From Prorocentrum cordatum (Eukaryota; Sar; Dinophyceae; Prorocentrales; Prorocentraceae), in assembly GCA_963575745.1 (NCBI GenBank), contig CAUYUJ010013980.1, forward strand, positions 232,001-296,000: a stretch of 64,000 nt of DNA, read 5' to 3'. Position 1 is the first letter of the stretch, and the number at the start of each line of letters is the position of its first letter. The notes beneath the pieces are model-generated. The model made no database searches and was not told the origin of the DNA. It saw nothing but the letters and a program-made list of their open reading frames with translations. The translations under genes were made by a program, and so were the position numbers. Positions 29,001 to 39,654 of the stretch are shown here, one piece after another.

Positions 29001-29049
29001 CGACATATAACAGCACATAGAGAGGGCACACCAGACAGCGCAGAACAGA

Positions 29050-29410
29050 GTTGAGGCGCGAGCGAAAGCTGTTACATGTATTTGCGTATAACCGTATATA
29101 TATATATACATACACAGGTGCACACACATGTGCACACATACATACGTATATACATATACATATGGGCATATGCATACACACGTATAGCACACAACGACGC
29201 GTACATGTACACAGGCACGCACGTCGACAATTATGGTTATGTGCATGTGTGAGAGTGTGTAAAATGGTAAAGTATACCTGAGCGCAGGGCAAGCTGAGAG
29301 TCCTTATGAAGTAGCACAAGGGAGACAGAGTGAGAGAGAGAGAGAGACAGAGACAACGACAGAGACAGAGACAGAGAGAGAGGGAACCACAGAGAGAGAG
29401 AGGGCAGACG
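29050..29410 (+). repeat. TA/CA-rich then GA microsatellites
   Basis: ATACATATA/CACACATG mixtures run to about 29240 and (GA)n occupies about 29322-29402. The (GA)n complement reads CTCTCT on the other strand. Confidence 0.8.
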
Positions 29411-30290
29411 TTCAGCTTCCACAACAACTTCAGTGCATCCACTGATTGGGGTCGCTCTGTGGTGTAGATTTCGAGCACTCTGGAAGGTCAGGCGCATCTG
29501 CTTTCCTTGGTGTGAGCACGAGTGCCTCGTAATTCCCCAGCCACTGCCAATACACCTGGACGCACACGGCTTGCCCTTTCTTTCTTTATTTCTTTTTTTT
29601 TGGTCTCTCTCTCTCTCTCTTTTCCTCCCTACCCTCACGGGGATTTCGTCCCTTTGGGAAGGGTCTCCCCCCGAGCACCCCTGTTCCTTGTGACGCTGCG
29701 CCGAGCCACTCGCCGAGGTGTGCGACGACCTCTTCGCAAAGTTCGGCCCCGACGGCGGCCAGAGCCCTGGGAGTCAGGAGGCGAGCGACTCGAGCAGCAG
29801 GGGGGGCCTTGGCAGGGAAGGGTCATGTCGTGCACTGAGAGGACGCCCACCCAGGCACGTCGATCGAGGCACTTGGCATGGTTCACTCGACGTTGGCATT
29901 CGAGTGTGCTGGTGCTGTCCTCAGTCGGCTTCGCCAATCGACGTGCGTTTCGCCTGACACACTTGTTTTTGGCGTCAATCAGCTACTCCGCAGGGGTCCA
30001 CGTGGTATGGGGTGACGTACGCGCGTGGAACACCCCTGGCAGCTTTCACAAAAGGGCGCTTTGCCAAAAGGTGTTCTTGCCCCACGCGCAGAGGAGGGTG
30101 GGGGAAGGAGGGTGGGCTTCTGAGAAGCACCCCTCGTTCTCAGACGGCGCGGGCCCAATCTATAGACGTATGGCTGGCGCCTTCTAAGAAGCAGCCTCTT
30201 CTGAGAAGCCTCCCCTCCTCCCTCCACCCCCTCGTGCGTGCCGCCAAGAATGGGTCGAAACCTCTGCAGCCGACGCTGTGAGAATCATCC
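29411..30290. other. Unique stretch, no gene supported
   Basis: A plus-strand frame (29522-30187) is open for 221 codons, including a hydrophobic patch encoded by CT-rich DNA. No family motif is visible and the opposite strand is also open, so no gene is called. Confidence 0.3.
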
Positions 30291-30291
30291 C

Positions 30292-30390
30292 GACGTCGGG
30301 GGCCCAGGTTGGCAGCGGCCTCCTGGGCGGCCTCCTCGGAACGCCGCCCTTAGGTCGCGCCGAGCTGCGGTGGTTCTGCGACCCCAGTCG
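30292..30390 (+). repeat. Dispersed repeat R3, copy 2
   Basis: Second copy of 26260-26360, with about 80% identity over the first 60 bases by eye. Confidence 0.65.
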
Positions 30391-30584
30391 TGCGCGCCGC
30401 CAAGTTCGTCAAGGAAGGTAACACCACCCGTACCCGATCATCGGCGTTTGCCAAGCGGTCCTGGGCGTTTACTAAACAGCCCTGCCCCGTTCGATTCCCT
30501 CCTTGGGGGCGCTTACTGGGCGGCGTCGCGTGTCGGGGTGATTCTCATGAGGGTGGATGTTCTGCTCTCAGTCAGTCCTGGGGG

Positions 30585-30963
30585 ATGAGGAGGAGGAGGA
30601 GAAGGAGGAGAAGGGGGAGGAGGGGGAGGGGGCGGAGGAGGAGGAGGAGGAGGAGGAGGAGGAGGAGGAGGTGGAGGAGGAGGAGGCGGAGGAGGGGAGG
30701 AGGAGGAGGAAGGAGGAGGGGGAGGGGGAGGAAGAGGAGGAAGAGGAGGAAGGAGGAGGGGGATGAAGAGGAGGGAGGAGGAGGAGGAGGAGGAGGAGGA
30801 GGAAGAGGAGGGAGGAGGAAGGGAGGGAGAGGAGGAGGAGGAGGAGGAGGAGGAGGAGGAGGAGGAAGAGGAGGGAGGAGGAAGAGGAGGGAGGAGGGGG
30901 AGGGGGAGGGGGAGGAGGAGGAGGAGGAGGAGGAGGAGGAGGAGGAGGAGGAGGAGGAGGAGG
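30585..30963 (+). repeat. GGA-type repeat
   Basis: About 380 bases of GGA/GGGGA/AGGAAG, low-complexity in all frames. Confidence 0.95.
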
Positions 30964-31121
30964 TTCTGCCAATCTTTGACCATGCTCGTGCACCGGCCCT
31001 GGCCGGGCCCATGCTGGGCCCAGGGCCCCCTCGTATGTGCCTCCCTGGGCAGGCCAGCAGGACGTAGTGCACGGGTCCTGGGCCTCGGATGGGCCCGGCT
31101 GGGGTCGGCGCGTCGGAAGTC

Positions 31122-31314
31122 TCGGGGGCGGCAAAGAGGGGGGTGATGACTAGGGGGGGGTGGATATCATGGCGGGGGCCATGATATGCCCCCAGATTTT
31201 ATGGCGCCTCTTCTTGTTTCATTACGTCCCTGGCCCCCCCGCTGGGCCGCGCACATGCCGCCGGTCATGATTTGCACCCCCCCTCTTGGACACCCCCCTG
31301 TTGGCCGCTCCCGA
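31122..31314 (+). mobile_element. MITE family A, copy 2
   Basis: 193 bp, with ends TCGGGGGCGGC and GGCCGCTCCCGA as terminal inverted repeats. It contains a perfect 10-bp hairpin, ATATCATGGC (31164-31173) with GCCATGATAT (31178-31187), loop GGGG. No transposase is encoded. Confidence 0.8.
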
Positions 31315-31391
31315 TGCGGGGGTGAGGCCGAAGTGACACGGAGTTAAGCAGTGGCGAAGCGTCCCAGCTCGCCTGTAGCCCCACCAAACAG

Positions 31392-31529
31392 TGTTCTAAG
31401 AACCTTTTTGTGGCTCCCACGACATGTTCGTAGAACATTTCTGGCTGGGACTGCCTTGTTTTAACACATCGGGTTTATGTTCGAAGAACATCGTTTTTGT
31501 TCTTAGAACAGTTTTGTGTTCTAAGAAAA
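31392..31529. repeat. Five dyads of the form TGTTC-N3-GAACA in 138 bp
   Basis: The dyads lie at 31392-31403 (last base missing), 31425-31437, 31478-31490, 31498-31510 and 31517-31529 (last arm degraded to GAAAA). The arms are constant and the three central bases vary (TAA, GTA, GAA, TTA, TAA). They could be a cluster of binding sites for a dimeric protein or a decayed tandem repeat. Confidence 0.75.
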
Positions 31530-32029
31530 TTTCGTGGTATGTCTATAGGAATGCCGGGACGGTCGGTCCCTGCTCAACGGAGTCCCCCGCCGACCACGAA
31601 ACACAACACACCCCCTAGCACCGATCACACGGTGAATTCGTGGCCCAGCCGAGGCCCACGGGTTTGGGGGATCTCCCTCAACATACGGGGTGGCTTCGCT
31701 TGGTGCATCCGCAAAGTGACCCCCTCTTTCCCTGATGCCCGTGGCCCTCCTGAGTTAGGTTTCCTCCCAAAGGGTTAGGGGTTAGTCTATGGCTTCTCCA
31801 ACGAGGGATCGACTTCGGTTTCGGTCCGTGTCGTGCGTGACGCGCGTGCGGGCGAGGCAGCGCTGCGAGAGCTCCTGCCCTGGCCAGGCCCAGGGGAGGA
31901 CACTCTGTGACCCCCCCCCCGGCGTCCGGGGCGTGTGCGGGGGTCGTCCCGCGGTGGCCCCGCTGCTGTCCCGCAGCTATGTCTGCGGTTGTCCTGAAGG
32001 TCCCGCGGCGGGGCCATGGTCGTCTTCCC
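31530..32029. other. Noncoding, no gene recognised
   Basis: GC-rich with C runs (31911-31920). Open frames on both strands lack motifs. Confidence 0.35.
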
Positions 32030-32180
32030 GTTTTTCCTTGGTTCTCCCGTGGTCGTGCCGTGGCTGGCCCGTGGCTGTCCGCGGTTGTCTCGTGGTTGCT
32101 CCGTGGTTGTCCCGTGGTTGTCTGGTGGTTGTTCCGTGGCTGTGCCGTGGTTATTCCGTGGCTGTCCCGTGGTTCTTTGT
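32030..32180 (+). repeat. Short tandem repeat based on CCGTGGTTGT
   Basis: Roughly ten units of 12-15 bases alternate CCGTGGTTGT and CCGTGGCTGT. Confidence 0.75.
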
Positions 32181-32274
32181 CCACAGATTGTTGGGTCGAA
32201 CGTGAGACCGATAGACAGCTGTACATATTCCTATTCATCTATCTTATAGGGCCGGGGACCCTGGAAAAGCGCCT

Positions 32275-32960
32275 CACGAGAGCCCGAAGATGGCCTCAGA
32301 GGGCCCCTGACGTTCCGGCGCGCTCCCAACACGACCCCCGAGAGCCCCCAGACTGTCGACGACGACCCCAACGGAGCCGTCATACCCCCAAAGATCGCTC
32401 CAAAACGTCCCAAGCCTCCAAGAGCACTCCCAAGAGGGGCCCATGAGGCAAAATTCATTGATTTTCCGTTGGTTTGTGGGGGATTTTTGAGTTCTCCCCT
32501 TTTCGGCTTCCCGACGCTCCCAGACGGCCCACGAGGCCCCCAAGATCGCCTTAAGAGGGCCTCAAACCGGCCCAAGAGGGCCCCAAACAGGCTCACGAGG
32601 GCCCCCAGACAGTCCCGACAGGGCCCCAGGAGGCCCCAGGAGGTTCCCAAGAGGCCCCGAAGGAGCCCCAAGCGGCCCCCAAGAGGCCCCCAAGAGGCCC
32701 CCAGGAAGCCCCAAGAGGCTCCAAAGAGCCCCAAAAGATCCCGCAGGAACCCCACAGAAGTTCGAAGACGCCCGAACAGGACCCCAAGGCAGCCCAACAG
32801 AGCCAAGACGTGCCCCAGACGGGCCCAAGCCACAACGGGACTGCAAAACACGCCCCACAGAGGCCCTCAGAAGACTCCGGGAGGCTCCAGCAAGGTCCAC
32901 GTGACATTAGCATTGGACGCGAGGCCTTCCAAGAGCGAACGGCGGCGCAAAACAATTTCA
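32275..32960 (-). repeat. R4 repeat block (GGGCCGTCTTGG family), minus orientation
   Basis: 32275-32545 is a distinct element whose reverse complement aligns with 62150-62400. Shared blocks include GAGCGTCGGGAAGCCGAAAA, TCTTGGGAGTGCTCTTGGAG and GAGCGATCTTTGGGGGTATG. From 32545 on, it dissolves into degenerate CCCAAGAGGCCCCCAAGA-type units. Confidence 0.75.
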
Positions 32961-32999
32961 GCGTTGAGATAATCGAGCCCCGCTGCGACACGGCCCCGA

Positions 33000-33666
33000 G
33001 GACCCCCAAGGCCCTCACGCGGCTCCATCCGTAGTCCCAAAGACGGTCTTTGGTAGCCCAGGTCGCCGTTTCACATTCTGCCGTGTCCTCCATGCCGTCT
33101 CCTACCCAAGTCTTTTGGCATTCGCAAGCCCTTCACTGCGTTTCTGCCCCCCCATGCCCCCCTCTGTGGCCACGACTCGTACATGTATAAGGACATGCAA
33201 TTGTGTACGCGTAGATCTGCCCAAGTGGACATGGTACATATGTATGCACAAACATGGCTATACATACACAAGACTGCAGTGGCGCTTCGCGCCATGCACC
33301 TCGGTCCTTCGAGTTTCGCACGCGGGCGGCGTGCGTGCGCGTGCACATGCGCGCGCGAATGTGTGCATACATGTCATACGCGCGCACGTGCAGGTCAGAC
33401 ACGTCATACAGCCGTCACGAAATACTTCCGTCTTGATCTTCGACAGCGTTAGTCGCAGGCGAGATCTCTTCCCCTATCTTCGAGCCCCCCTCCTAAAAGC
33501 TGGCCGCTCACGAAAGAAGGCAACTTCGGGGATACCCCCTCGGGCGGCTATCTGGGCGCACCCCCCTCTCGAGGATGGACGCCCCACCAGCGCAGATCCT
33601 TGCGTTCGGTCACAACTTGCTCCTTCGGTCGAAAGCCCTGCGAAGTCCTGGACTGGGGTCGCGGTT
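33000..33666. other. Noncoding with TA/CA-rich part and hairpin H
   Basis: 33180-33270 is rich in ACATG/TACA steps, and a GC-rich hairpin (H) lies at 33274-33298. No gene recognised. Confidence 0.4.
33274..33298 (+). repeat. Hairpin motif H, copy 1
   Basis: TGGCGC-TTC-GCGCCA flanked by TGCA on both sides, preceded by TACATACACAAGA. The same motif is at 61612-61635 and, on the other strand, at 39261-39284. Confidence 0.8.
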
Positions 33667-33844
33667 CCGAGGCGGGAATTTACACATGACCACCGCTTGG
33701 AGGTTTAGTTTTCGGAGCCCGGGCAGGCAGTGGATCTGGATATATTCGGGCCCCCGGGGCCGAAGTATATCCATATCCACCGCCCGCTGGGGCACCAGGA
33801 CGTCGGTTCCCAGGCGGTGGATATGGATAACTCCCCGCCTCGCA
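33667..33844 (+). repeat. Direct repeat R5, copy 1
   Basis: 178 bases are about 90% identical to 34265-34443. Each copy contains inverted GTGGATATGGA / TCCATATCCAC segments that can form a 12-bp stem. Confidence 0.9.
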
Positions 33845-34264
33845 GCCATACCCCTCGTTGGCCAGACGTCCGAGAGCCCCCGTGCCCGCCCCGGGCGGAA
33901 GCACGGGCAGCGCCGCACCCCTCCAGGCGAGGCCCCCGGGCCTCAGCGCCGGCTGTGGCGTGGACCTCCTCGGCGTCCGCCTCTTCGACTCCAGGCGCCC
34001 CCCCTGGCTGCGGAAAGTGGCGCGGGTGCCGGAGCGATCGAAATGGGTACGGAAAGGAGAAGTCGGAGATGGACAAAACCCGCACCCTGACACGTCGATT
34101 ACTGAATTGTCCGTTTTCGGTTCTCGAGACGGCGCCACGGCCGTCATTTTCCAGGTTTGCGCACGCCAAGTTAGGGCCCAAGGTCGTTCTCACTAAACCA
34201 CGTTTTACTAAAGGGGGTTCTGTCCATCACCGAATAAGTAGGAAGACCGGCAGCATCTCCTACT
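33845..34264. other. Spacer between R5 copies, no gene supported
   Basis: GC-rich, open in several frames on both strands, with no recognisable motif. Confidence 0.3.
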
Positions 34265-34443
34265 CCGAGGCGGGAATTTATACACGACCACCGCCTGGAG
34301 GTTCAGTTTTCGGAGCCTCGGCAGACGGTGGATATGGACATATCCGGGCCCCCTGGGGTCGAAGTATATCCATATCCACCGCCCGCTGGGGCACCAGGAC
34401 GTCGGTTCCCAGGCGGTGGATATGGATAAATCCCCGCCTCGCA
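34265..34443 (+). repeat. Direct repeat R5, copy 2
   Basis: Second copy of 33667-33844, 598 bases downstream. Confidence 0.9.
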
Positions 34444-34609
34444 CCTACTCATTTTGAACTGGACTCGGTGTCGTCGTCGCCGCGGACGTTGTCCATTTGA
34501 GGCAGCAGGCCGCCTGCCGACCAGCGGCCGCCGCCCGTTTTGGACAACGCCTGATGTTTGGCAGTGTGCTCAGTTTTCTGTACCCCTTCCAGGCGTCCTA
34601 AGTCAGCGA

Positions 34610-34773
34610 GCGAAGAACGGTATAAAATAAACTTTCCGCCGTCGGGGACACCTGCCCCTGAGCGGCTGGAAAGTTTATACCCCTACGGTGCCACCGTAAG
34701 GGTATAATCTTTCCAGCCGCCTTAGGGCAGGTATCCCCGACGGCGAAAAAGTTTATTTTATACCGTTCTTCGC
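34610..34773. mobile_element. 164-bp near-perfect palindrome (foldback element)
   Basis: The left arm 34610-34690 and right arm 34691-34773 are inverted copies with few mismatches and almost no loop. The outer ends pair GCGAAGAACGGTATAAAATA with its complement, and the centre reads CTACGGTGCCACCGTAAG. Imperfect direct repeats (CTAAGTCAGCGAG at 34598-34610, CTAAGGGCAGCGAG at 34781-34794) lie outside. There is no coding capacity, so movement would need helper enzymes. Confidence 0.85.
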
Positions 34774-34794
34774 CCGTTTACTAAGGGCAGCGAG

Positions 34795-35385
34795 GATCGA
34801 GGCTTGTAGCCAGCGGCCACGACCGGTGTGGTCACGCCAGGGCGTGGCTTGCGGTCTGCGTCGCTGGGGCTCGGGGGTCACCACGTTGCGCCAAAGGTTT
34901 GGTGAGCCCTCGTCGGGGCGCGGTGGAGAAGCCGAGCTCCTCGCCCGCCCCCGAGGGCACGGGTTGCTCACCGCAACCTTTGCAAACCACACCCGTCGGA
35001 GTCGTCGATGCAGGGCACTCGTGGCCTTCCTCGAGCCTCCAGAGGCCCTCTGGGGACCTCGCGGGGAGCTCTTGGGACCTCCAGAGGCGTTTGGAGCAGC
35101 ACCATCGTGAATTCTGTCTTGGACGTCGTCTGAGGCCGTCGAAGGGTCGAAGCCTTCAAGGTCGCCCTGCCCCAGCGGCGAGAGGCTTGCCAGGTTGCGT
35201 CGCCGTCATCGCCGTCGTGGAAGTGGGTCCCTGGACCCATGTCAAGGTTCATCCGGGCAAGTTTTCTGGTTTCTGAGCCGCGTCCACGTCCAGCCATTGC
35301 GACAACGACCCCCAGAAGCGCTCGAGAACTTGATAAGCGAAGCCGTCCAATTCGAGTTTGTCGGGAGGGTGGGGGCGCAATGCAT
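34795..35385. other. Unique stretch, no gene supported
   Basis: Open frames on both strands lack motifs; CTCTTGGG/CTCTGGGG steps recall the R4 repeats near 35040-35090. Confidence 0.3.
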
Positions 35386-35387
35386 CC

Positions 35388-35554
35388 GGAGCAGGTGGGG
35401 TCGGAGGATCGCGATGCGTCGCCGATGCATCGGCGATGCCGCGACAAATTTGAATCCCGACCTTGTTTCTGCTTCTGTTCCTCCATCCCCATGCTGCCGG
35501 TGCACTGCCGCCGCATCGGCGATACGGCGCGGTGCTTCGATCCGACCTGCTTTG
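35388..35554. repeat. Imperfect inverted repeat
   Basis: The left side (AGCAGGTGGGGTCGGA, then GCGTCGCCGATGC) is mirrored on the right (GCATCGGCGATAC...TCCGACCTGCT) around a spacer of about 80 bases. Confidence 0.6.
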
Positions 35555-36740
35555 GCCCCGCCTGGGAGGGCTCCAGAGGCCCCTTCCACGGAGGTCTGGG
35601 CCCAGCTTCCGGGTCCGGTTTACTCATCCCGAGTAGTTTTTGACGGCCCGCGGGATCTCAGTGCGGAAGGTGATGAGTGCCATCATATTGTTGCAGGCAT
35701 GATTGAGTGGTGCATGGCAACGGCTCGTGGGCCAGACACCAAGCGGAAGATGCACGGGTGGAAGCAGGTAGCATGACGCGCAATTGGCCCAGCGCGCATC
35801 TGGGGTCGGTGGACTTCTTGCACTTGCTGCTCTGTCAGTATGCGGCGAAGGATGACGCAGTGCACTGTCGCATTGGGCGCTTTCATTTCTGGCTATTCAC
35901 GGGTACCCGGCTGGCATTCTGGCCTCAATGAAATGTCAGGTTGGCTACCAGAAACAAGTTTGGTGCGATCAGACAGTTGGAGATGCACGGGTGGCGTAGA
36001 AAAGAGATCTGCCAGCGTGTGTAAGAGGTGCTTTGGTGACAGCCAGACGCGTTCGAGCATGTAGCTACCAGGAGGAGGAAGAGGATGGGGCAGAGTAGGA
36101 GAAGGAGTATGAGGACGAGGGCGAGGATGAGGAGGAGAAGTTTGATAATAAGTAGAGGTGTACCTTCCTCCTTCAGCCCGCCGATTGACTGCTCCCCGCA
36201 TTCGCTCCGGACCAGCAGCGCGGCGCCGGTCCGGCCTTTGTGGATAGAACTACCAACAGCGCGATGGGAAAGGATGGGCGCGAGGGGCATCTGATGTCAG
36301 ATGTGGCGCGCCCGCGCAGCTTGTCCCTCCCTCTCTCCGCTCTCGCCCCCTGGTCTTCCGCCTGAACTTTCCCATCTCACTCTTACCTGTGCTACCCTTG
36401 ACCTCAAGCCCCACTGGGCTCGACTCGCCCGGATTCTGCCCCAGTCTTTTGCTGTCTGAGCCGAACTCGTACCATGCCACGCGAACCTGGATCCCCCTTT
36501 GCAGCCCCTGTCGAATGATTGTGTGCGGTGCGCACGCGCGGATCTCGCAAATGATCTTACCTGTCCCTCCCCCCCAGGCATCTCCTGAAGAGCGCTCCGG
36601 CCAGAATCTCGAGGCGGATCCAGCCGTGGCGACGAGCCTCCTCGAGGCTCCGAGAGGCGGAACAAAGCGTTGTGGGGCGGGGCGGAGGAAAACTATCCTC
36701 CATGGAGGGAGGGTTCTGCCCAGATCTATGATGAAGTCGG
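35555..36740. other. Unique stretch, no gene supported
   Basis: Several short frames (for example one ending at 35775) look protein-like for 30-40 codons only. A small palindrome CATCTGATGTCAGATG lies at 36288-36303. The reverse complement of 36600-36655 resembles 22447-22489. Confidence 0.3.
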
Positions 36741-36872
36741 ACATATCCCTCTACAGGAGGAGTGTTCGCGAATAGTGTGAAAATAGCCAGCGGACGATTT
36801 GTCGTCTCTTTTGACTATGTTTGTTCTTTGGGGCTATTGTTTTTTCCCAAAATCCGCCTGTAGAAGGACATG
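36741..36872 (+). mobile_element. MITE family B, copy 2
   Basis: The left end ATATCCCTCTACAGGAGGA and right end TCCGCCTGTAGAAGGACATG are inverted repeats. The interior shares AATAG, GGACGATTT and TTTTTTCCCAAA with copy 1. Confidence 0.7.
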
Positions 36873-37104
36873 CCCGTGCCCGACTTAAATCTACGACTCA
36901 CGACGTCGTGCTTTTCCTCAACGCGGACCCGCAGAGCTCTGTACCCCTTCCCCGGGGCAGGCCTTGCATCCCAAGCCGTGCCTGGTGAAGCTCCCTGGGG
37001 CCCTGCAGCGGCCCCGGGGTGGACCGGGGACGAAGAGCAGGATTCGAGCTGCTTGCGCCATTCTGCCGACTCCCAGAAGAGGGATGAGGTCCACAGGTGA
37101 GGCC

Positions 37105-37620
37105 TTTTGGGGCCTCTTAGGGGCCCTCTGGGGGCCGCTCCTCCTCTTCCTCCCTTCGTTGGGCGCCCTGGGGGCCTCTGTGGGATTCTTGCGAGTTGTT
37201 CGGCGCCTGCTCGCGGTCTCGGGGCTCCTCCGGTGGCGGAGGGCTCGGAGCGTCACGCTGAGTTGCCTCTCTTGGGCTCCCTTGGGGCCCCGTTGGGGCT
37301 CTGTCGGGCCATCTTGAGCGCCTCTTGGGCGGTCTCGGAGCCCTCTTCGGCCGTCTTGGGGCCCTCTTTGGGGCTTCTTGGCTCGTCCTGGAGCGATCTA
37401 GGGGGCATCTTGAGCCGTCTTGGACTCTTCTAAGGGAACAAATGCGAAGGTGCTGAAAACATCCGTTTTACCAAGGGATCTGGACGCGTCTTGCTTCTTG
37501 GAACCCTATCGAGGGTCGTCTTGTAGCCCTCTTGTGGCGTCTTTGAGGCCTCTTGGGGAGTCTTGAGGCCATCTTGGTAGTGCTTGAGGGCTCCCCAGCG
37601 TGTTGGAGCCCAGCTTGAGC
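37105..37620 (+). repeat. R4 repeat block, plus orientation
   Basis: Degenerate CTCTTGGG(C/G)(C/A)GTCTTGGGGCC units follow one another with varying length. Confidence 0.7.
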
Positions 37621-37674
37621 GAGCTTCAATGACATATTGGGCATCCTGGACTATACCTGGACTCCTCGCTCATG

Positions 37675-38250
37675 CTTTGCCTCCCTGGAGGAGTGGGAGG
37701 GGCACGTAGCCTGATACATAACATGGCTTGCGAATGCCCTTCTCGCTCAGGCGGGGCCTCCCTGGAGGAGTGGGAGGGGCACGAAACCCGATACATAACT
37801 GGTTTGCGAGTACCCTCCTCGCTCAGGCGGGGCCTCCCTGGAGGAGTGGGAGGGGCACGACACCTGATTAATAGCATGGTTTGCGAGTACCCTCCTCGCT
37901 CAGACGGGCCTCCCTGGAGGAGTGAGAGGGGCACGACACCTGATACATACCATGGTTAACGACTGCCCTCCTCGCTCAGGCGGGGCCTTCCTGGAGGAGT
38001 GCGAGGGGCACGGCACCTGATAAATAACATGGTTTGCGAATCTCCTCCGAGGTGGGACCTCCCTGGAGGAGTGGGAGGGGCACGACACCTGATAAATGAT
38101 ATCGTTTGCGAATACCCTCCTCGCTCATGCGGGGCCTCCCTGGAGGAGTGGGAGGGGCACGGCACCTGATACATAACATGGTTAACGACTGCCCTCCTCG
38201 CTCAGGCGGGGCCTCCCTGGAGGAGTGGGAGTGGGAGTGGTCTCTCTGGC
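37675..38250 (+). repeat. Minisatellite, 8 units of 72-77 bp
   Basis: CTCCCTGGAGGAGTG recurs at 37681, 37758, 37834, 37910, 37987, 38059, 38136 and 38213. Each unit also has ACCTGATACATAACATGG and CCCTCCTCGCTCAGGCGGGG. The usual 76-77-bp period is not a multiple of 3, so it is not coding. Confidence 0.95.
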
Positions 38251-38261
38251 GTGGCTTCCCT

Positions 38262-38545
38262 GGAGTGGTATGTATGGTATGGTAGCTTTGGTATGGTAGG
38301 TGTGGTATGGCATGGTAGTTGTGGTATGGTATGGTATGGTATGGTATGGTAGGGTATGACATGCTATGGTATGGTAGGGCATGGTATGGTACGTCTGGTA
38401 TGGTATGGTATGGTAGGGTTGGTATGGTAGACGTGGTAGGTCTGGCATGGTAGGTGTGGTATGGTTGGTGTGGTATGGTAGGTCTGGTTTTGGTCTGGGA
38501 TGGTATGGTAGGTGCGGTATAATAATGTAGATATGGTAGGTATGG
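38262..38545 (+). repeat. TGGTA pentanucleotide microsatellite
   Basis: Tandem GGTAT with GTAGGT and GTGTGGTAT variants. Confidence 0.9.
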
Positions 38546-38844
38546 TAGAGAGGAGGAAGAGGAGGAGAAGGAAGAGGAGAAGGAAGAGAAGAAGGAGAGG
38601 GTGTTCTAGGAAAACAACAATCCCAACTAGAATGTGGGGAACACGTGTTTCGCCTGATGCATCCTCATCGGAATTCACAGACAGAACGGATTCGATCCAC
38701 AGGGAAAGTGTAATCTGTAAGAATATGCTTCCTCGGCCCTTTCGGGGCCTCCCGCAGCCTCCTGTGGTCTCCTAGGACCTCCTGGCGCCTCCTAACTCCT
38801 CCTGGGGCCCCCTGAAGCTTCCGGGGGCCTCTTGGGGGTCCAAG

Positions 38845-39290
38845 ATGGTCCTAAGAGTGCCCCATGGCGGCCCAAGATGGCCCGAAGACAAGCTCTGAAG
38901 CATTCCAAATCGTGACCCAGTCATTCAGGGAGACCGCGGTTGGAGGCAGGGTGGCCCGAGGAAGCCCCCAGAGGACCCCAGAACACGCCTAGGAGGCCTC
39001 CAAAAGGCCTTGAGAAAGCATGAGAAATTTTGTGAGGCCCCCAGAGGCTCTCCAAGGAGGAGCCTCCGCAAAAAATAACTGAGGAGGATGGGGAGAATGC
39101 GCAGGGTATGGCGAGAATGAAGAAACAGAAGCATTGAGGAAGGATCACGAATCATATTATGATAACGACGATGCCGGAAAAGGCAACAAGGAGTTATCGC
39201 TAAATTGCCGGCTTGACCTTCCTGCCATCCCGCCTGCATGCCGAGCTCTATGGGCCAAGGTGCATGGCGCGAAGCGCCAATGCAGTCTTG
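38845..39290 (+). repeat. Dispersed repeat R6 (inverted partner at 61611-62060)
   Basis: About 440 bases are the reverse complement of 61611-62060. I count 7 mismatches in a 165-base part compared base by base. One end is hairpin motif H, the other is R4-like sequence. Confidence 0.9.
39261..39284 (-). repeat. Hairpin motif H, copy 2
   Basis: Reverse complement of the motif at 33274-33298. It forms the end of R6 and is followed by a TATATATAC tract. Confidence 0.8.
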
Positions 39291-39319
39291 TGTGTATATA
39301 TATACACCCTGGGGTACAC

Positions 39320-39640
39320 ACAAAAGCACGTGCTTCCAGCTCGGGACAACCATGTTAGATACCCAACTGTGGCTTTCAAATCGTGACATCACGTGGCCCC
39401 TGCTTGGGACAGCGATTTGAGATGCCCACCAGGACGGCCTGGACACGTAATGGCATGTGGTTCCAGCTCGGGGCAGCTATATTAGATACCCCCCCTGGGT
39501 GGCCTGGGCATGTAAAAACACATGGCATATACACGGGCGCCAGACGCATGTTGGACATTCCTCCGCGCACGTTTTCTACGTATGAAGAAACCGACAAAAT
39601 CATGTTGGGTATCCCCCTGGGCGCACTTTTTTCTAGCCGG
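39320..39640 (+). repeat. Minisatellite M67, array 1
   Basis: About five units of 60-68 bp have the consensus CCATGTTAGATACCCCCCTG, then GGTGGCCTGGACACGTAAAA, then a CACGTG box and CCAGCTCGGG. Confidence 0.85.
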
Positions 39641-39654
39641 CACGCACGGGGTGC

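Noticed and set aside
29522-30187. 221-codon plus-strand frame
   Set aside because: No family motif, part encoded by CT-rich repeat, opposite strand also open.
31392-31529. Steroid-receptor response elements
   Set aside because: Arm sequence agrees, but nuclear steroid receptors are not expected in this kind of organism; kept only as an unexplained dyad cluster.
32231-33093. Long minus-strand frames of 160-200 codons
   Set aside because: They translate R4 repeats (Gly/Leu/Ser/Trp-rich) and occur in more than one frame.
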